DNA of 36,418 nt, taken from NCBI GenBank assembly GCA_023411175.1, contig JAEYPB010000009.1:1-36418 (forward strand). Direction: 5' to 3'. The translations under genes and the position numbers were made by a program. Below the pieces are notes generated by a model. That model saw only the letters and a program-made list of their open reading frames with translations. It did no database searches and was not told where the DNA came from. Positions 1 to 7,343 of the stretch are shown one piece after another. Source of the stretch: Bacillota bacterium (GTDB lineage: Bacteria; Bacillota; Clostridia; Christensenellales; Aristaeellaceae). Numbering within the stretch: position 1 is the first letter of the stretch; each line of letters opens with the position of its first letter.

Positions 1-57
1 GCCCAAAGGACGCCGCGCCGGTTCTTTCGGTCGCATACGAGACTGCCTGATTGGAGG

Positions 58-198
58 TCACTTGGGCGGGTCATCCGGCTTTTTGCCCCGGTGCTCGGGC
101 ACCGGCGTCTGGTCGTTCTTCGGAAGGTTCTGCCAATGGTTCATCTGGGTGCGTTTGGGGTTCCGAGGATCGATGCGCTTCATGCCTTGCTTCGCCAA
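58..198 (-). CDS. small conserved-looking protein, 46 aa, TTG start
   Basis: This short basic, proline-rich protein begins MAKQGMKRIDP and ends with a PKNDQTPVPEHRGK-like stretch. The start is the TTG at 196-198, preceded by a GAGGTGAG ribosome binding site four bases upstream. The reading frame stays open further upstream, but that part overlaps the peroxiredoxin gene and looks like noise. I recall similar short Clostridia proteins with an N-terminal KxGMKRxD motif and a PKNxxPPVPExxGKAK motif, but their function is unknown to me. It lies 40 bases downstream of the peroxiredoxin gene on the same strand and is probably the last gene of that operon. No cysteines, membrane segment or signal peptide are visible. 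Confidence 0.6.
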   Translation of the reverse strand: MAKQGMKRIDPRNPKRTQMNHWQNLPKNDQTPVPEHRGKKPDDPPK

Positions 199-238
199 GG
201 GACTCACCTCGCCCCAAGTTTTCCCCGAAGCGACGAAA

Positions 239-706
239 TTATGCGTCCTCGCCGGAAAGATAGGCGACCACGTCGTCCGCGCTCTTGACCGCGTTGACCT
301 TTTCAAAAACCCTTTCGATCGTGCCATTCCCGTCGATGATGAACACGGAGCGCACCACGCCCATCACAGGCTTTCCGTACATCTTTTTTTCACGAAAAAC
401 ACCGTAGGCGTTCAGCGCCTGGTATTCCGGGTCTGCCAGGATGGGAAAGTTCAGCCCCAGGCCGGCGGCGAACTTCGCGTGGGAGCGGACGGTGTCCCGG
501 CTGATGCCGACGACCTCCGCGCCCAGCGCCCGGATGCCCTCCAGCCGTTCGTTTATCGCCATGGCCTGGCTGGTACAGGCGGAGGTGTTGTCCTTCGGGT
601 AGAAGTAGAGGACCAGTTTGCGGCCCGAAAAGTCCGAAAGGCGGACGGGGTTCCCGTTCTGGTCCGGCAACTCAAAACTCGGCGCTTTTTCTCCTATAAG
701 TGGCAT
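239..706 (-). CDS. bcp: peroxiredoxin, Bcp/PrxQ type, 1-Cys form
   Basis: This is a 155-residue thiol peroxidase that should reduce peroxides in the cytoplasm. The AhpC/TSA fold is shown by GEKAPSFELPDQNG at the N-terminus and YPKDNTSACTSQA at about residues 36-48. Thr41 and Cys44 form the peroxidatic TxxC motif, and an Arg at about 118 completes the site. The usual family motif is TPGCT; here it is TSACT. The resolving cysteine that many Bcp proteins have five residues later is Met49, and there is no other cysteine, so this looks like a 1-Cys enzyme needing an external thiol. A GGGAGGG ribosome binding site precedes the ATG. It follows the ABC ATPase gene by 28 bases, so it may be read from the same transcript. 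Confidence 0.92.
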   Translation of the reverse strand: MPLIGEKAPSFELPDQNGNPVRLSDFSGRKLVLYFYPKDNTSACTSQAMAINERLEGIRALGAEVVGISRDTVRSHAKFAAGLGLNFPILADPEYQALNAYGVFREKKMYGKPVMGVVRSVFIIDGNGTIERVFEKVNAVKSADDVVAYLSGEDA

Positions 707-715
707 AGGCCCTCC

Positions 716-729
716 CGATACCGGTATCG
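716..729. promoter_or_regulatory. perfect 14-bp palindrome between ATPase and peroxiredoxin genes
   Basis: CGATACCGGTATCG is a perfect palindrome in the 28-base gap between the transporter ATPase stop and the peroxiredoxin ribosome binding site. It could be an operator or simply an intercistronic hairpin. No promoter is obvious next to it. Confidence 0.3.
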
Positions 730-734
730 CCGGT

Positions 735-1484
735 TTATTTCATTTCGCTGGTCAGTACGCGGGCGAGGAATTCCCGGGTGCGAGGATGCTTTGGGCTGGA
801 AAAGATGTTCTGCGGGATATCCTCTTCCACGATGACGCCCGCATCCATGAACACGACCTTGGTCGCCACGTCCCGGGCGAAGGCCATCTCATGGGTGACC
901 ACCAGCATGGTAAGCCCGCTTTTCGCCAGATCGCGCATGACCTCCAGCACCTCGCCCACCATCTCCGGGTCGAGGGCGGAGGTGGGTTCGTCAAAGAGCA
1001 GCATCTCCGGGTCCATCGCCAGCGCCCGCGCGATGGCGACGCGCTGCTTTTGCCCGCCGGAGAGCTGCCGGGGCTTTGCCTTGACAAAGGGCGCCATGCC
1101 CACCTTGCTTAGGTAGCGCATCGCGTTTTCCTCCGCCTCGGCGCGGCTGCGCCTGAGCACCTTGGTCTGCCCGATCACGCAGTTTTCCAGCGCCGTCATG
1201 TTGTAAAAGAGGTTGAAGGACTGGAAAACCATGCCGACCTTCGCGTGGTATTCGGCCATGGGCACGCTGCCGTCCTGAATGTCCCTGCCGTGGTAGGTGA
1301 TGACGCCGCTGGTGGGTTTTTCCAAGAGGTTGATGCACCTTAGAAGCGTCGATTTTCCGCTGCCCGAGGCGCCAATGATGCAGACCACGTCGCCCTTCTG
1401 CGCCGCAAAATTTACGTCGCAGAGCACTTCGTGGTCGCCGAAGCTCTTTTTCAAATGTTCGACCCGGATGATCGGTCCGTTCAC
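735..1484 (-). CDS. amino-acid ABC transporter ATP-binding protein (predicted lysine)
   Basis: This 249-residue ABC ATPase powers import by the polar amino-acid uptake (PAAT/HAAT) family. Walker A is GASGSGKS at residues 38-45, a Q-loop lies in MVFQSFN near 90, the signature is LSGGQKQR near 140, Walker B is LLFDEPTSALDP near 165, and the H-loop is VVTHEM near 198. It is the usual full length for GlnQ/HisP proteins. Its start overlaps the permease stop by four bases (ATGA), which indicates translational coupling. The family cannot tell the substrate; lysine is inferred from the riboswitch that heads the operon. Confidence 0.95.
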   Translation of the reverse strand: MNGPIIRVEHLKKSFGDHEVLCDVNFAAQKGDVVCIIGASGSGKSTLLRCINLLEKPTSGVITYHGRDIQDGSVPMAEYHAKVGMVFQSFNLFYNMTALENCVIGQTKVLRRSRAEAEENAMRYLSKVGMAPFVKAKPRQLSGGQKQRVAIARALAMDPEMLLFDEPTSALDPEMVGEVLEVMRDLAKSGLTMLVVTHEMAFARDVATKVVFMDAGVIVEEDIPQNIFSSPKHPRTREFLARVLTSEMK

Positions 1485-2263
1485 TTTGCGGCCGCCTCCT
1501 TTTTCACCTTGATCACCGAGCGGCTGTCGGTCTGACTGCCCAGGAACGTGTAATTGTCCGGGCCGTCCATCTTGCGCTCAACCCACCGAAGGAGCCGCGT
1601 GATGGAAAAGGTCAGCGCCAGGTAGATGACCGCCGTGACGAAGAAGACCTCAAAATACCTGTAGTAGGTGCCCGCCGCCGACTTCGACTGGAAGAACAGT
1701 TCCGAAACGGAGATCACGTTGAGCACGCTGGAATCCTTGATGTTGACGATGAATTCGTTTCCGATGGAGGGCATGATGTTCCGAATGGCCTGGGGGAGGA
1801 CGACGGAGGTCATGGTCTGCCAGTGCGTCATGCCGATGGAGCGGGCGGCCTCGGTCTGCCCGACGTCCACGGAAATGATGCCGCCGCGGATGATCTCGGC
1901 CATGTACGCGCCGGTATTGACCGAGACGATCAGGATCGCCGCCACGAGGTTGGGCATTTTGAGGCCCAGGTACTGCATCGCGCCGTAGTAGATGACCATC
2001 GCCTGCACGATCATCGGCGTTCCGCGAAAGACTTCGATGTAGAAGCCCAGAAAGCCGTGGAAGAGGCGAACGAGCCCCCGCTTCGCGGGCCCCGCGCCCT
2101 CCCCGGCCTCGGTGGTGCGCCCAATGGCGACCAGAAGCCCGACGGCAAAGCCCAGAACCGTGCCTGTCAGTGCCACGATAAGCGTCGTCACCGTGCCGCT
2201 GGCAAACAGGGATCCATATTTCTGGATGATGAAGCCCACCGCGCCGAAGAAGGACTCGGGCAT
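1481..2263 (-). CDS. amino-acid ABC transporter permease (predicted lysine)
   Basis: This 260-residue integral membrane protein is the permease of the polar amino-acid importer. It has the RGTPMIVQ motif typical of the HisM/GlnP family near residue 80 and the EAA loop, GQTEAARSIGMTHWQ, near 135-150 that docks on the ATPase. About five hydrophobic segments are visible. The N-terminus fits the HisM/GlnP family except for a charged stretch, TTEAGEGAGPAKRG, between the first two segments. A GGAGG ribosome binding site precedes the ATG. Only one permease gene is present, so the transporter probably works with a permease homodimer. Confidence 0.95.
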   Translation of the reverse strand: MPESFFGAVGFIIQKYGSLFASGTVTTLIVALTGTVLGFAVGLLVAIGRTTEAGEGAGPAKRGLVRLFHGFLGFYIEVFRGTPMIVQAMVIYYGAMQYLGLKMPNLVAAILIVSVNTGAYMAEIIRGGIISVDVGQTEAARSIGMTHWQTMTSVVLPQAIRNIMPSIGNEFIVNIKDSSVLNVISVSELFFQSKSAAGTYYRYFEVFFVTAVIYLALTFSITRLLRWVERKMDGPDNYTFLGSQTDSRSVIKVKKEAAAK

Positions 2264-2319
2264 CAGAAAAACCTCCGTAACGCAATGTGCGCCCCGAAAG
2301 GCGCCTTGGAAAGTACATG

Positions 2320-2344
2320 GCCCGGCCGGCGGTGCCGGCCGGGC
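2320..2344 (-). other. strong intercistronic hairpin after the binding-protein gene
   Basis: GCCCGGCCGGC and its exact complement GCCGGCCGGGC form an 11-bp GC stem around a 3-base loop. It lies 14 bases downstream of the binding-protein stop, in the 95-base gap before the permease. No T-run follows in the direction of transcription, so it is not a classical terminator. In other importer operons such hairpins protect the upstream message, giving more binding protein than permease. That role is inferred here. Confidence 0.6.
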
Positions 2345-2358
2345 TCAAGCAAAAGAGA

Positions 2359-3156
2359 TTATTCGGAGAGGGGCTGCGCCGCGATGGCGCTATCCATGAT
2401 CTCCTGGCGCTGCTCCTTCGAAATGCCGGCGAGCACTTCGTTGATCTTCGCGGTCAGTTCGCTGCCCTTTTTGAGTCCGACGGCCACCGCCACGTCTTCG
2501 GGGGACGCGGTGAAGCCGGCGCCCTCATCAAAGGAGACGAAGGTCAGGCTCGGGTTGGCGCCAACCGCCGCCAGCGCGCCGGGGCGCTCGGAGACGTAGC
2601 CGTCGATGGCGCCGGAGGTCAGCGCGACGATCATCGCCGGGAAGGTCTCCATCGCGGTCTCCTTCGTCACGCCGGGGATCTGGTCGATGACGGTATAGTG
2701 GAAGGTGTTGAGCTGGCCGGTGATCTTCGCGCCGGAGAAGTCCGAAAGCGCCTTGGCGGCGGCGTAGGGGCTGTCCGAACGCACCACCACGACCAGTTCG
2801 CTTTCGTAGTATGGGTCGGTGAAGTCCAGCGTCTGCTGGCGCTCCGCGGTCGGGCTCATGCCCGCAATGATGGCGTCGATATCGCCGGACATGACCGCCA
2901 TCGGCAGGCCGTCCCAGGCGGTCTTGACCACTTCGAGTTCCATGCCGAGGCCTTCGGCGACCAGCTTGGCGATGCGCACGTCGTAACCGTCCGCGTAACC
3001 GCCGGAGGCGATGGGCACGGCGGTGTCGGAGGGCTCGGCCTGCGTCCAGTTGAAGGGAGCGTAGTCGCACTCCATGCCGATGCGCAGCGTTTCCGCCGAA
3101 GCGCAGGCTACCGCGAGCAAGAGACCGGCGAGAACCAGGGCAAGCGTTCTTTTCAT
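2359..3156 (-). CDS. extracellular amino-acid-binding protein (predicted lysine)
   Basis: This is a 265-residue family 3 solute-binding protein. The start chosen is the ATG at 3154-3156, behind a GGGAGGG site, giving an N-terminus MKRTLALVLAGLLLAVACASA that reads as a secretion signal. Cleavage after ASA is plausible; the cysteine in VAC is a poor lipobox. The mature protein begins ETLRIGMECDYAPFNW, followed by the family motifs GYDVRIAKLVAEGLG and SPTAERQQTLDFTDPYY, the latter holding the arginine that usually binds the ligand carboxylate. It is the first gene behind the lysine riboswitch, so lysine or a related basic amino acid is the likely ligand. An upstream in-frame start at 3198 would lie inside the riboswitch expression platform and was rejected. 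Confidence 0.93.
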   Translation of the reverse strand: MKRTLALVLAGLLLAVACASAETLRIGMECDYAPFNWTQAEPSDTAVPIASGGYADGYDVRIAKLVAEGLGMELEVVKTAWDGLPMAVMSGDIDAIIAGMSPTAERQQTLDFTDPYYESELVVVVRSDSPYAAAKALSDFSGAKITGQLNTFHYTVIDQIPGVTKETAMETFPAMIVALTSGAIDGYVSERPGALAAVGANPSLTFVSFDEGAGFTASPEDVAVAVGLKKGSELTAKINEVLAGISKEQRQEIMDSAIAAQPLSE

Positions 3157-3173
3157 GTTGAAAACCCTCCCGG

Positions 3174-3211
3174 AAATAAAATAACGGCCGAAGCTCAATC
3201 ACTTCGGCCGT
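3174..3211 (-). terminator. terminator hairpin of the lysine riboswitch
   Basis: ACGGCCGAAG and CTTCGGCCGT form a perfect 10-bp stem (3184-3211) around an 8-base loop. On the minus strand it is followed by TTATTTTATTT. It lies between the aptamer and the binding-protein gene. The loop sequence GTGAT can pair with ATCAC in the 3' strand of aptamer stem P1, which offers a simple antiterminator switch: lysine bound leaves P1 closed and the terminator free to form. The pairing is seen; the mechanism is inferred from known L-box elements. Confidence 0.85.
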
Positions 3212-3228
3212 CCCGTTGCGGCGTAGGT

Positions 3229-3400
3229 GATAGCACTCCACAATGTGTTCATTGTGACAGACGGCGGCATGTTCTGCCAAACGTCCAGCATTTCGCCGCT
3301 CAAACGGGGAAACACTTCGGCGAGCCACCCTTTCGCCCGGGGATCGACGCCCTTTGAGGGGCTCCGCCCGCGCTACTTTTGAGACCCGCGCCTCTATCGA
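3229..3400 (-). promoter_or_regulatory. lysine riboswitch (L-box) aptamer
   Basis: Read on the minus strand, this leader contains the conserved L-box blocks in order: GATAGAGGCGCG, AGTA, GGGCGAAAGGG, CTCGCCGAAG, CTGTCAC and TGGAGTGCTATC. GATAG and CTATC close stem P1, and CAATG with CATTG forms a small hairpin before the end. Spacing matches the Bacillus subtilis lysC leader as I remember it. Binding of lysine should stabilise the aptamer and stop transcription of the transporter, the expected logic for an uptake operon. A covariance-model scan would confirm it. Confidence 0.93.
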
Positions 3401-3438
3401 AATGAATAATCCTATTCGTTAATATTCATTTTGCTATT

Positions 3439-3467
3439 ATTGTAACTCCGTTATGCCGCGCTGTCAA
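3439..3467 (-). promoter_or_regulatory. sigma-A promoter of the lysine transporter operon
   Basis: On the minus strand TTGACA (3462-3467) and TACAAT (3439-3444) are separated by exactly 17 bases. Transcription would start around 3431, some 30 bases before the aptamer. The stretch from 3468 to 3674, between this and the opposite promoter, holds no gene or motif that I can support. Confidence 0.85.
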
Positions 3468-3674
3468 CGCGTCCTCGGTAATTTTGCGTTAAATGTGACA
3501 CCCCTCCGGCAAACCGGGCGATCCAGATTAGCCGCCCGCCCTTTGCGCAGAGAACAGTCCTTGAAACGGTCGGGCGCCGCGCGTATTCCGCTGGTTTTTC
3601 CTACTAATTATTATCCGGCAATTTGGCATTTTTGTTATCAAAGTGACAAATTTCAGGCCCTTTGTCGGCCGCGG

Positions 3675-3703
3675 TTTCCAAGCGCGCGCAAGTATGCTAT
3701 AAT
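3675..3703 (+). promoter_or_regulatory. promoter of the maf-mre operon
   Basis: TATAAT at 3698-3703 is preceded by TGC, making an extended -10 element, and TTTCCA lies 17 bases upstream as a four-of-six -35 match. It faces maf, whose start is 33 bases further on. Confidence 0.75.
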
Positions 3704-3736
3704 TCTAGAAGCGTTTTTTGCATGGGGGTAATCTTG

Positions 3737-4336
3737 ATGCCGAAACCTGAAGCCGCTTTGCGGCGTCAAAGGCTTATACTGGCTTCGGGTTCGCCACGTC
3801 GGCGTGAGCTTCTGGAGCGGATGGGGTATTCGTTCACCGTCTTATCGCCGGACGTCGACGAGCATGTTGACGCCGAGCCCCGGCAGGCGGTGGCGATCCT
3901 CGCGCGCAGAAAGGCGCTGGCCGCCGCGGAAGGGTTGAGGGATGGCGTCGTCCTCGCCGCCGACACGCTGGTGGCGGTGGACGGGGAAGCCCTGGGGAAG
4001 CCCGGGGACGAGGCGGAGGCCCGGGCGATGCTCATGCGCCTCTCCGGGCGTGAGCACGAGGTGTTCACCGGCGTCTGCCTCATGGACGCGGCCACGGGCC
4101 GCATCGAGGTGCACGTGGAGCGCACCGGCGTAGTCTTCCGCGTGCTGGACATCGGGGAGATCGACCGCTATGTGGCAACCGGCGAACCGATGGACAAGGC
4201 CGGCGCCTACGGGATACAGGGCGGCGCGGCGGCATTTGTCGAGTCCTACAGCGGATCCTATGAAAACGTGATGGGCCTTCCCGTAAATTCGGTGGGCCTG
4301 ATGCTGAAAAAATTCCTGCGGGCTTCGGAGGTTTGA
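3737..4336 (+). CDS. maf: Maf family nucleotide pyrophosphatase
   Basis: This 199-residue protein begins MPKPEAALRRQRLILASGSPRRRELL, with the Maf signature ASGSPRRRELL about 20 residues in. Other family blocks are AADTLVAVDGEALGKP and GAYGIQGGAAAFVESYSGSYENVMGLP. Maf proteins hydrolyse non-canonical nucleoside triphosphates such as dTTP, UTP or modified forms to monophosphates, and have been linked to septum control. The ATG at 3737 is chosen because GGGGGTA lies six bases upstream and the -10 element ends at 3703. It is the first gene of the shape operon, five bases before mreB, the order known from Bacillus subtilis. Confidence 0.95.
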   Translation: MPKPEAALRRQRLILASGSPRRRELLERMGYSFTVLSPDVDEHVDAEPRQAVAILARRKALAAAEGLRDGVVLAADTLVAVDGEALGKPGDEAEARAMLMRLSGREHEVFTGVCLMDAATGRIEVHVERTGVVFRVLDIGEIDRYVATGEPMDKAGAYGIQGGAAAFVESYSGSYENVMGLPVNSVGLMLKKFLRASEV

Positions 4337-4340
4337 GGCG

Positions 4341-5507
4341 ATGGGCCTGATTACCGGAAACGCCATAGCGATCGATCTGGGCTCCAGCAACACCACCATT
4401 TACATGGGGGGTGAGGGCGTCGTATTGCGTGAGCCCAGCCAGGTGCTGGCGCTTCGGGCCGACCCGGAGGGCGTCATCGCCATCGGCCATGAGGCGAAGG
4501 CCATGCTGGGCCGCGCGTCGGGCGAGGCGGTGCTGGTCTCGCCTGTGATGGACGGCGCGGTGACCGACGTAGACATGGCGGCGCTCCTTGCGCTGGCGCT
4601 CAGCGAAAAGGTGACCGGGCGCCGGAAGTCGTTGGAGAAAATGCAGCTCTTCATGTCGATGTCCCAGGGGCTGACCAAGGTGGAAAAGGACGCGCTTTCC
4701 CAGGTCGCCAAGCTCACCGGCACAAGAAGCCCGCTGCTCGTGCGCTCGCCGCTGGCGGCGGCACTGGGCTCGGGCCTTCAGGTGGATTCGCCCCGGGGCG
4801 CGATGATCGTGGTTCTCGGCGGCGGCACCACCGAAATTGCCGTTCTGTCCATGGGCGCGGTGGTGGCGGCCCGATCGATGCGCACCGGAAGCCTTTCGTT
4901 TGACGAGGCGATTGTGCGCTTCGTGCGCCGCCGGAAGAATGTGCTGATCGGCCTTCGCACGGCGGAAGATCTTAAATGCGACATCGGTTCGGCGCTCCTG
5001 CCGGACTACGACGTGGAGGCCGACGATCCGGAGGATCTGACGCCCTTTGAGCGCAGCGAATTCGAGCACCTGGAGGCGTCCGAGGGCGCCGAGGTGCTGG
5101 CGCTGCGCTTTCCGACCTACGCGGTCGCGCCCGGGGAGCCGGTGGGTGAGACGGTGCTGCTCAAGGGCCGCGACGTCAAGACCGGCAAGCCCGTGACGGT
5201 GCCCATCACCACCCGAGAGCTGGCGCTTTCGCTCCGGGAGCCGATTCGGATTCTGGTGGATGCCCTTCGGGACGCCATCGGCCGGGTGCCCGCAGAGCTG
5301 GCCTCCGACATTCAGGAGGACGGCATCCGCCTGTCGGGCGGCGGGGCGCTGATGCAGGGGCTCGCGGAGCTTCTGGCTGCGAAGCTGGAGTTGCCCGTCT
5401 CCGTGGACGAGCACCCGCAGGACGACGTGGCGCTGGGCATGGGCCGTCTGGCCGAGGACGAAGCGCTGCTGAAGCTCTGCACCGAGGCCGGAGCGGTCGA
5501 GGGGTAG
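4341..5507 (+). CDS. mreB: MreB-like actin homologue with altered active site and insert
   Basis: This 388-residue cytoskeletal protein has the MreB frame: AIDLGSSNTTIYM (phosphate 1, residues 10-22), a VVLREPS strand, the GGGTTEIAVLSMG loop (160-172) and GIRLSGGGALMQGL near 328-341. It should form membrane-bound filaments guiding wall synthesis. It is about 50 residues longer than usual MreB because of an acidic insert at about 221-268, between CDIGSA and KGRDVKTG in subdomain IIB. The phosphate-2 loop reads VVLGGGTTE where MreB normally has DIGGGTTE, so the conserved aspartate is Val158. The IEEP motif that carries the catalytic glutamate reads VRSP (134-137). It may therefore bind but not hydrolyse ATP. 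It is followed by mreC and mreD, which supports the assignment. Confidence 0.9.
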   Translation: MGLITGNAIAIDLGSSNTTIYMGGEGVVLREPSQVLALRADPEGVIAIGHEAKAMLGRASGEAVLVSPVMDGAVTDVDMAALLALALSEKVTGRRKSLEKMQLFMSMSQGLTKVEKDALSQVAKLTGTRSPLLVRSPLAAALGSGLQVDSPRGAMIVVLGGGTTEIAVLSMGAVVAARSMRTGSLSFDEAIVRFVRRRKNVLIGLRTAEDLKCDIGSALLPDYDVEADDPEDLTPFERSEFEHLEASEGAEVLALRFPTYAVAPGEPVGETVLLKGRDVKTGKPVTVPITTRELALSLREPIRILVDALRDAIGRVPAELASDIQEDGIRLSGGGALMQGLAELLAAKLELPVSVDEHPQDDVALGMGRLAEDEALLKLCTEAGAVEG

Positions 5508-5607
5508 GGCGTTCCCGCGCAAGGCCGCGGATTTGGCAGAAATCGCGCGGCTTCCGGCGTCGCCGGGTACGGGCGGCGGGCATCCGCACATTAGGGAGAA
5601 GTGAACG

Positions 5608-6735
5608 ATGGCCAGAACGGTCAAACCGCGAATTGGACAAAAAAAGAAAAAAGGCGGCCGCTGGGGGCGCATCGCGTTTGGCGCGCTGGTGCTCGCGGCG
5701 GTGCTTGCGCTGGTGTTCTTCCTCGTCATGCGCGAGCCGGGCCGCGTATCCATCGCGGAGAACGCGGTGGGCAGCGTGTTTTCGCCGGTGGTCAGCGCCG
5801 TCAATACCGCCACGACCTACATTCGGGATGTGGCGCTGGGCGTGCGCGACTATTTCAAGATGACGCAGGATCTCGAGGATGCGCGCCTGCAAATCACCGA
5901 CTTAAAGGTGCAGCTCGTCTCGCTGCAGGAGGAAGCCATCGAAAACGACCGGCTCAAGAGCCTCCTGAACGCCAAGGAGAGCTCGGAGAGCCAGGATCCG
6001 GTGTACGCGCGGGTGATCGCCCGCGACCCCGGCGTCTGGTTTGACACGTTTTCGATCAACGCCGGAACGCTGAGCGGCGTCGAGGTCAACATGGCGGTCA
6101 TCACCGCCGACGGCCTTGTCGGGCACGTCTACGAGGTAGGCGCCAACTACGCAAAGGTCATGAGCCTGATCGATTCCCGATCCGCCGTGGCCTGCCTGAT
6201 CGAGCGCACACGCGACGAAGGCGTCATGCGCGGCAAGATCGAGACCTGGTCTGAAACCCCGGAGTGCAACATGTATTACCTGCCCAAGGTTTCGGACGTC
6301 GCCCCGGGCGACGTGGTTCTGACCTCCGGCACCGACACGCTCTACCCCAAGGGTCTCAAGGTGGGTACGGTGGCGGCGGTATCCAGAGAGCAGGAGAGCT
6401 CCGAACGCTACATCGTGGTCATGCCGTCGGTGGACTTCCAACACATCGAAGAGGTGCTGGTGCTGCGCACCGTGGTCGAGAATGACCGGGAAAACCTGCC
6501 GGTGCTGGCTACGCCGACGCCCAGACCCACGCCGGTGCCGACGCCCTCCGCTTCGCCGACGGTCGACCCGAACGCCTCCGCCACGCCGCAGCCCGACGAC
6601 GCGCTGTGGGCCTGGCCCACCGACATGCCGGATAGCAGCCCGGAAGCGGGCGAATCCGAGCAGCCTTCGGCATCGCCCACGGCAGAGGCTACACCGTCGG
6701 GCGAGACGCTGCCCGAAGACGCCTGGGACGACTGA
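5608..6735 (+). CDS. mreC: rod shape-determining protein MreC
   Basis: MreC is the membrane-anchored periplasm-side partner that links MreB and MreD to PBP2. This 375-residue protein has a basic N-terminus, one membrane helix at about 21-41, a coiled coil at about 81-120 (QDLEDARLQITDLK onward) and the two beta-barrel repeats, with family motifs VIARDPGVWFDTF and VITADGLVGHV. The ATG follows GGGAGAAG. After the conserved domain comes a 75-residue tail rich in Pro, Thr, Ser and Glu (TPTPRPTPVPTPSASPT), which is not part of the core fold and may span or bind the wall. It sits 100 bases after mreB. Confidence 0.95.
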   Translation: MARTVKPRIGQKKKKGGRWGRIAFGALVLAAVLALVFFLVMREPGRVSIAENAVGSVFSPVVSAVNTATTYIRDVALGVRDYFKMTQDLEDARLQITDLKVQLVSLQEEAIENDRLKSLLNAKESSESQDPVYARVIARDPGVWFDTFSINAGTLSGVEVNMAVITADGLVGHVYEVGANYAKVMSLIDSRSAVACLIERTRDEGVMRGKIETWSETPECNMYYLPKVSDVAPGDVVLTSGTDTLYPKGLKVGTVAAVSREQESSERYIVVMPSVDFQHIEEVLVLRTVVENDRENLPVLATPTPRPTPVPTPSASPTVDPNASATPQPDDALWAWPTDMPDSSPEAGESEQPSASPTAEATPSGETLPEDAWDD

Positions 6736-6820
6736 TTCCAGCCGAGAGGTCAATTGCTCCCCGGGCGGGCCCTTTGGAGGGATTGAAGCTTCTCGTTAGT
6801 TTAATGCAGGAGGCGCGCGC

Positions 6821-7312
6821 TTGCGAAGGTTTCTTCCGCTGATACTGCTCCTGATGCTGGTGCTCCTGGACCTTGCGGTTCTGCCGTTTCTGGTTCAGAG
6901 CCAGTATCTGCCGATGCTGACGCTGATCGGGACCGTGGAGTTCGGCCTCTTGCTGGGCAGGACCCGGGGCTCGCTCTACGGCATGATCGGAGGGCTTTTG
7001 ATCGACATTCTGACCGGCTATCCGATGGGCCTGCGCACCGTTCTCTACATCGCGTCTGGCTACGTGTCCGGCGTGGCGGGGCGCAGGTTCCAGCGGTACA
7101 TTCTGACGCCGGTCGTCGCGCCGCTGATCTCGTTTCTCGGATACGAGGCGGCTACGGGGGTGTACGCCTGGCTCTCCGGCGCCGCCGTGGGCGGCTCGGA
7201 CATACGCGCCGCGCTGATCCGCGTCGCCATTGGCGTGGTCGTGGTGCAGCCGCTGTATCTCTTGTTTGACCGCATCCTCCGACCCAGCTGGTCTCGCTGG
7301 GCGGGACGCTGA
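6821..7312 (+). CDS. mreD: rod shape-determining protein MreD
   Basis: This 163-residue membrane protein has about five hydrophobic segments, starting with a leucine-rich helix (LPLILLLMLVLLDLAVLPF). It contains the MreD-like block GLLLGRTRGSLYGMIGGLLIDI, in which the family keeps a G-x-x-x-G-x-x-x-D pattern. It begins at TTG, seven bases after AGGAGG. Position between mreC and PBP2 makes the call firm. It works with MreC in the elongation complex at the membrane. Confidence 0.92.
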   Translation: MRRFLPLILLLMLVLLDLAVLPFLVQSQYLPMLTLIGTVEFGLLLGRTRGSLYGMIGGLLIDILTGYPMGLRTVLYIASGYVSGVAGRRFQRYILTPVVAPLISFLGYEAATGVYAWLSGAAVGGSDIRAALIRVAIGVVVVQPLYLLFDRILRPSWSRWAGR

Positions 7313-7343
7313 CCAAGCCGACCCCGCGAAGGGAGGGATTTTC

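Noticed and set aside
3229..3400. T-box leader before the amino-acid transporter
   Set aside because: No TGGNACCGCG T-box sequence is present, while all L-box blocks are.
3453..3731. Rightward 92-codon frame in the gap before maf
   Set aside because: It runs through both promoters, has no binding site, and its product has no motif.
4080..5813. Long minus-strand frame opposite maf, mreB and mreC (577 codons)
   Set aside because: It crosses three well-supported genes and has no recognisable motif or ribosome binding site.
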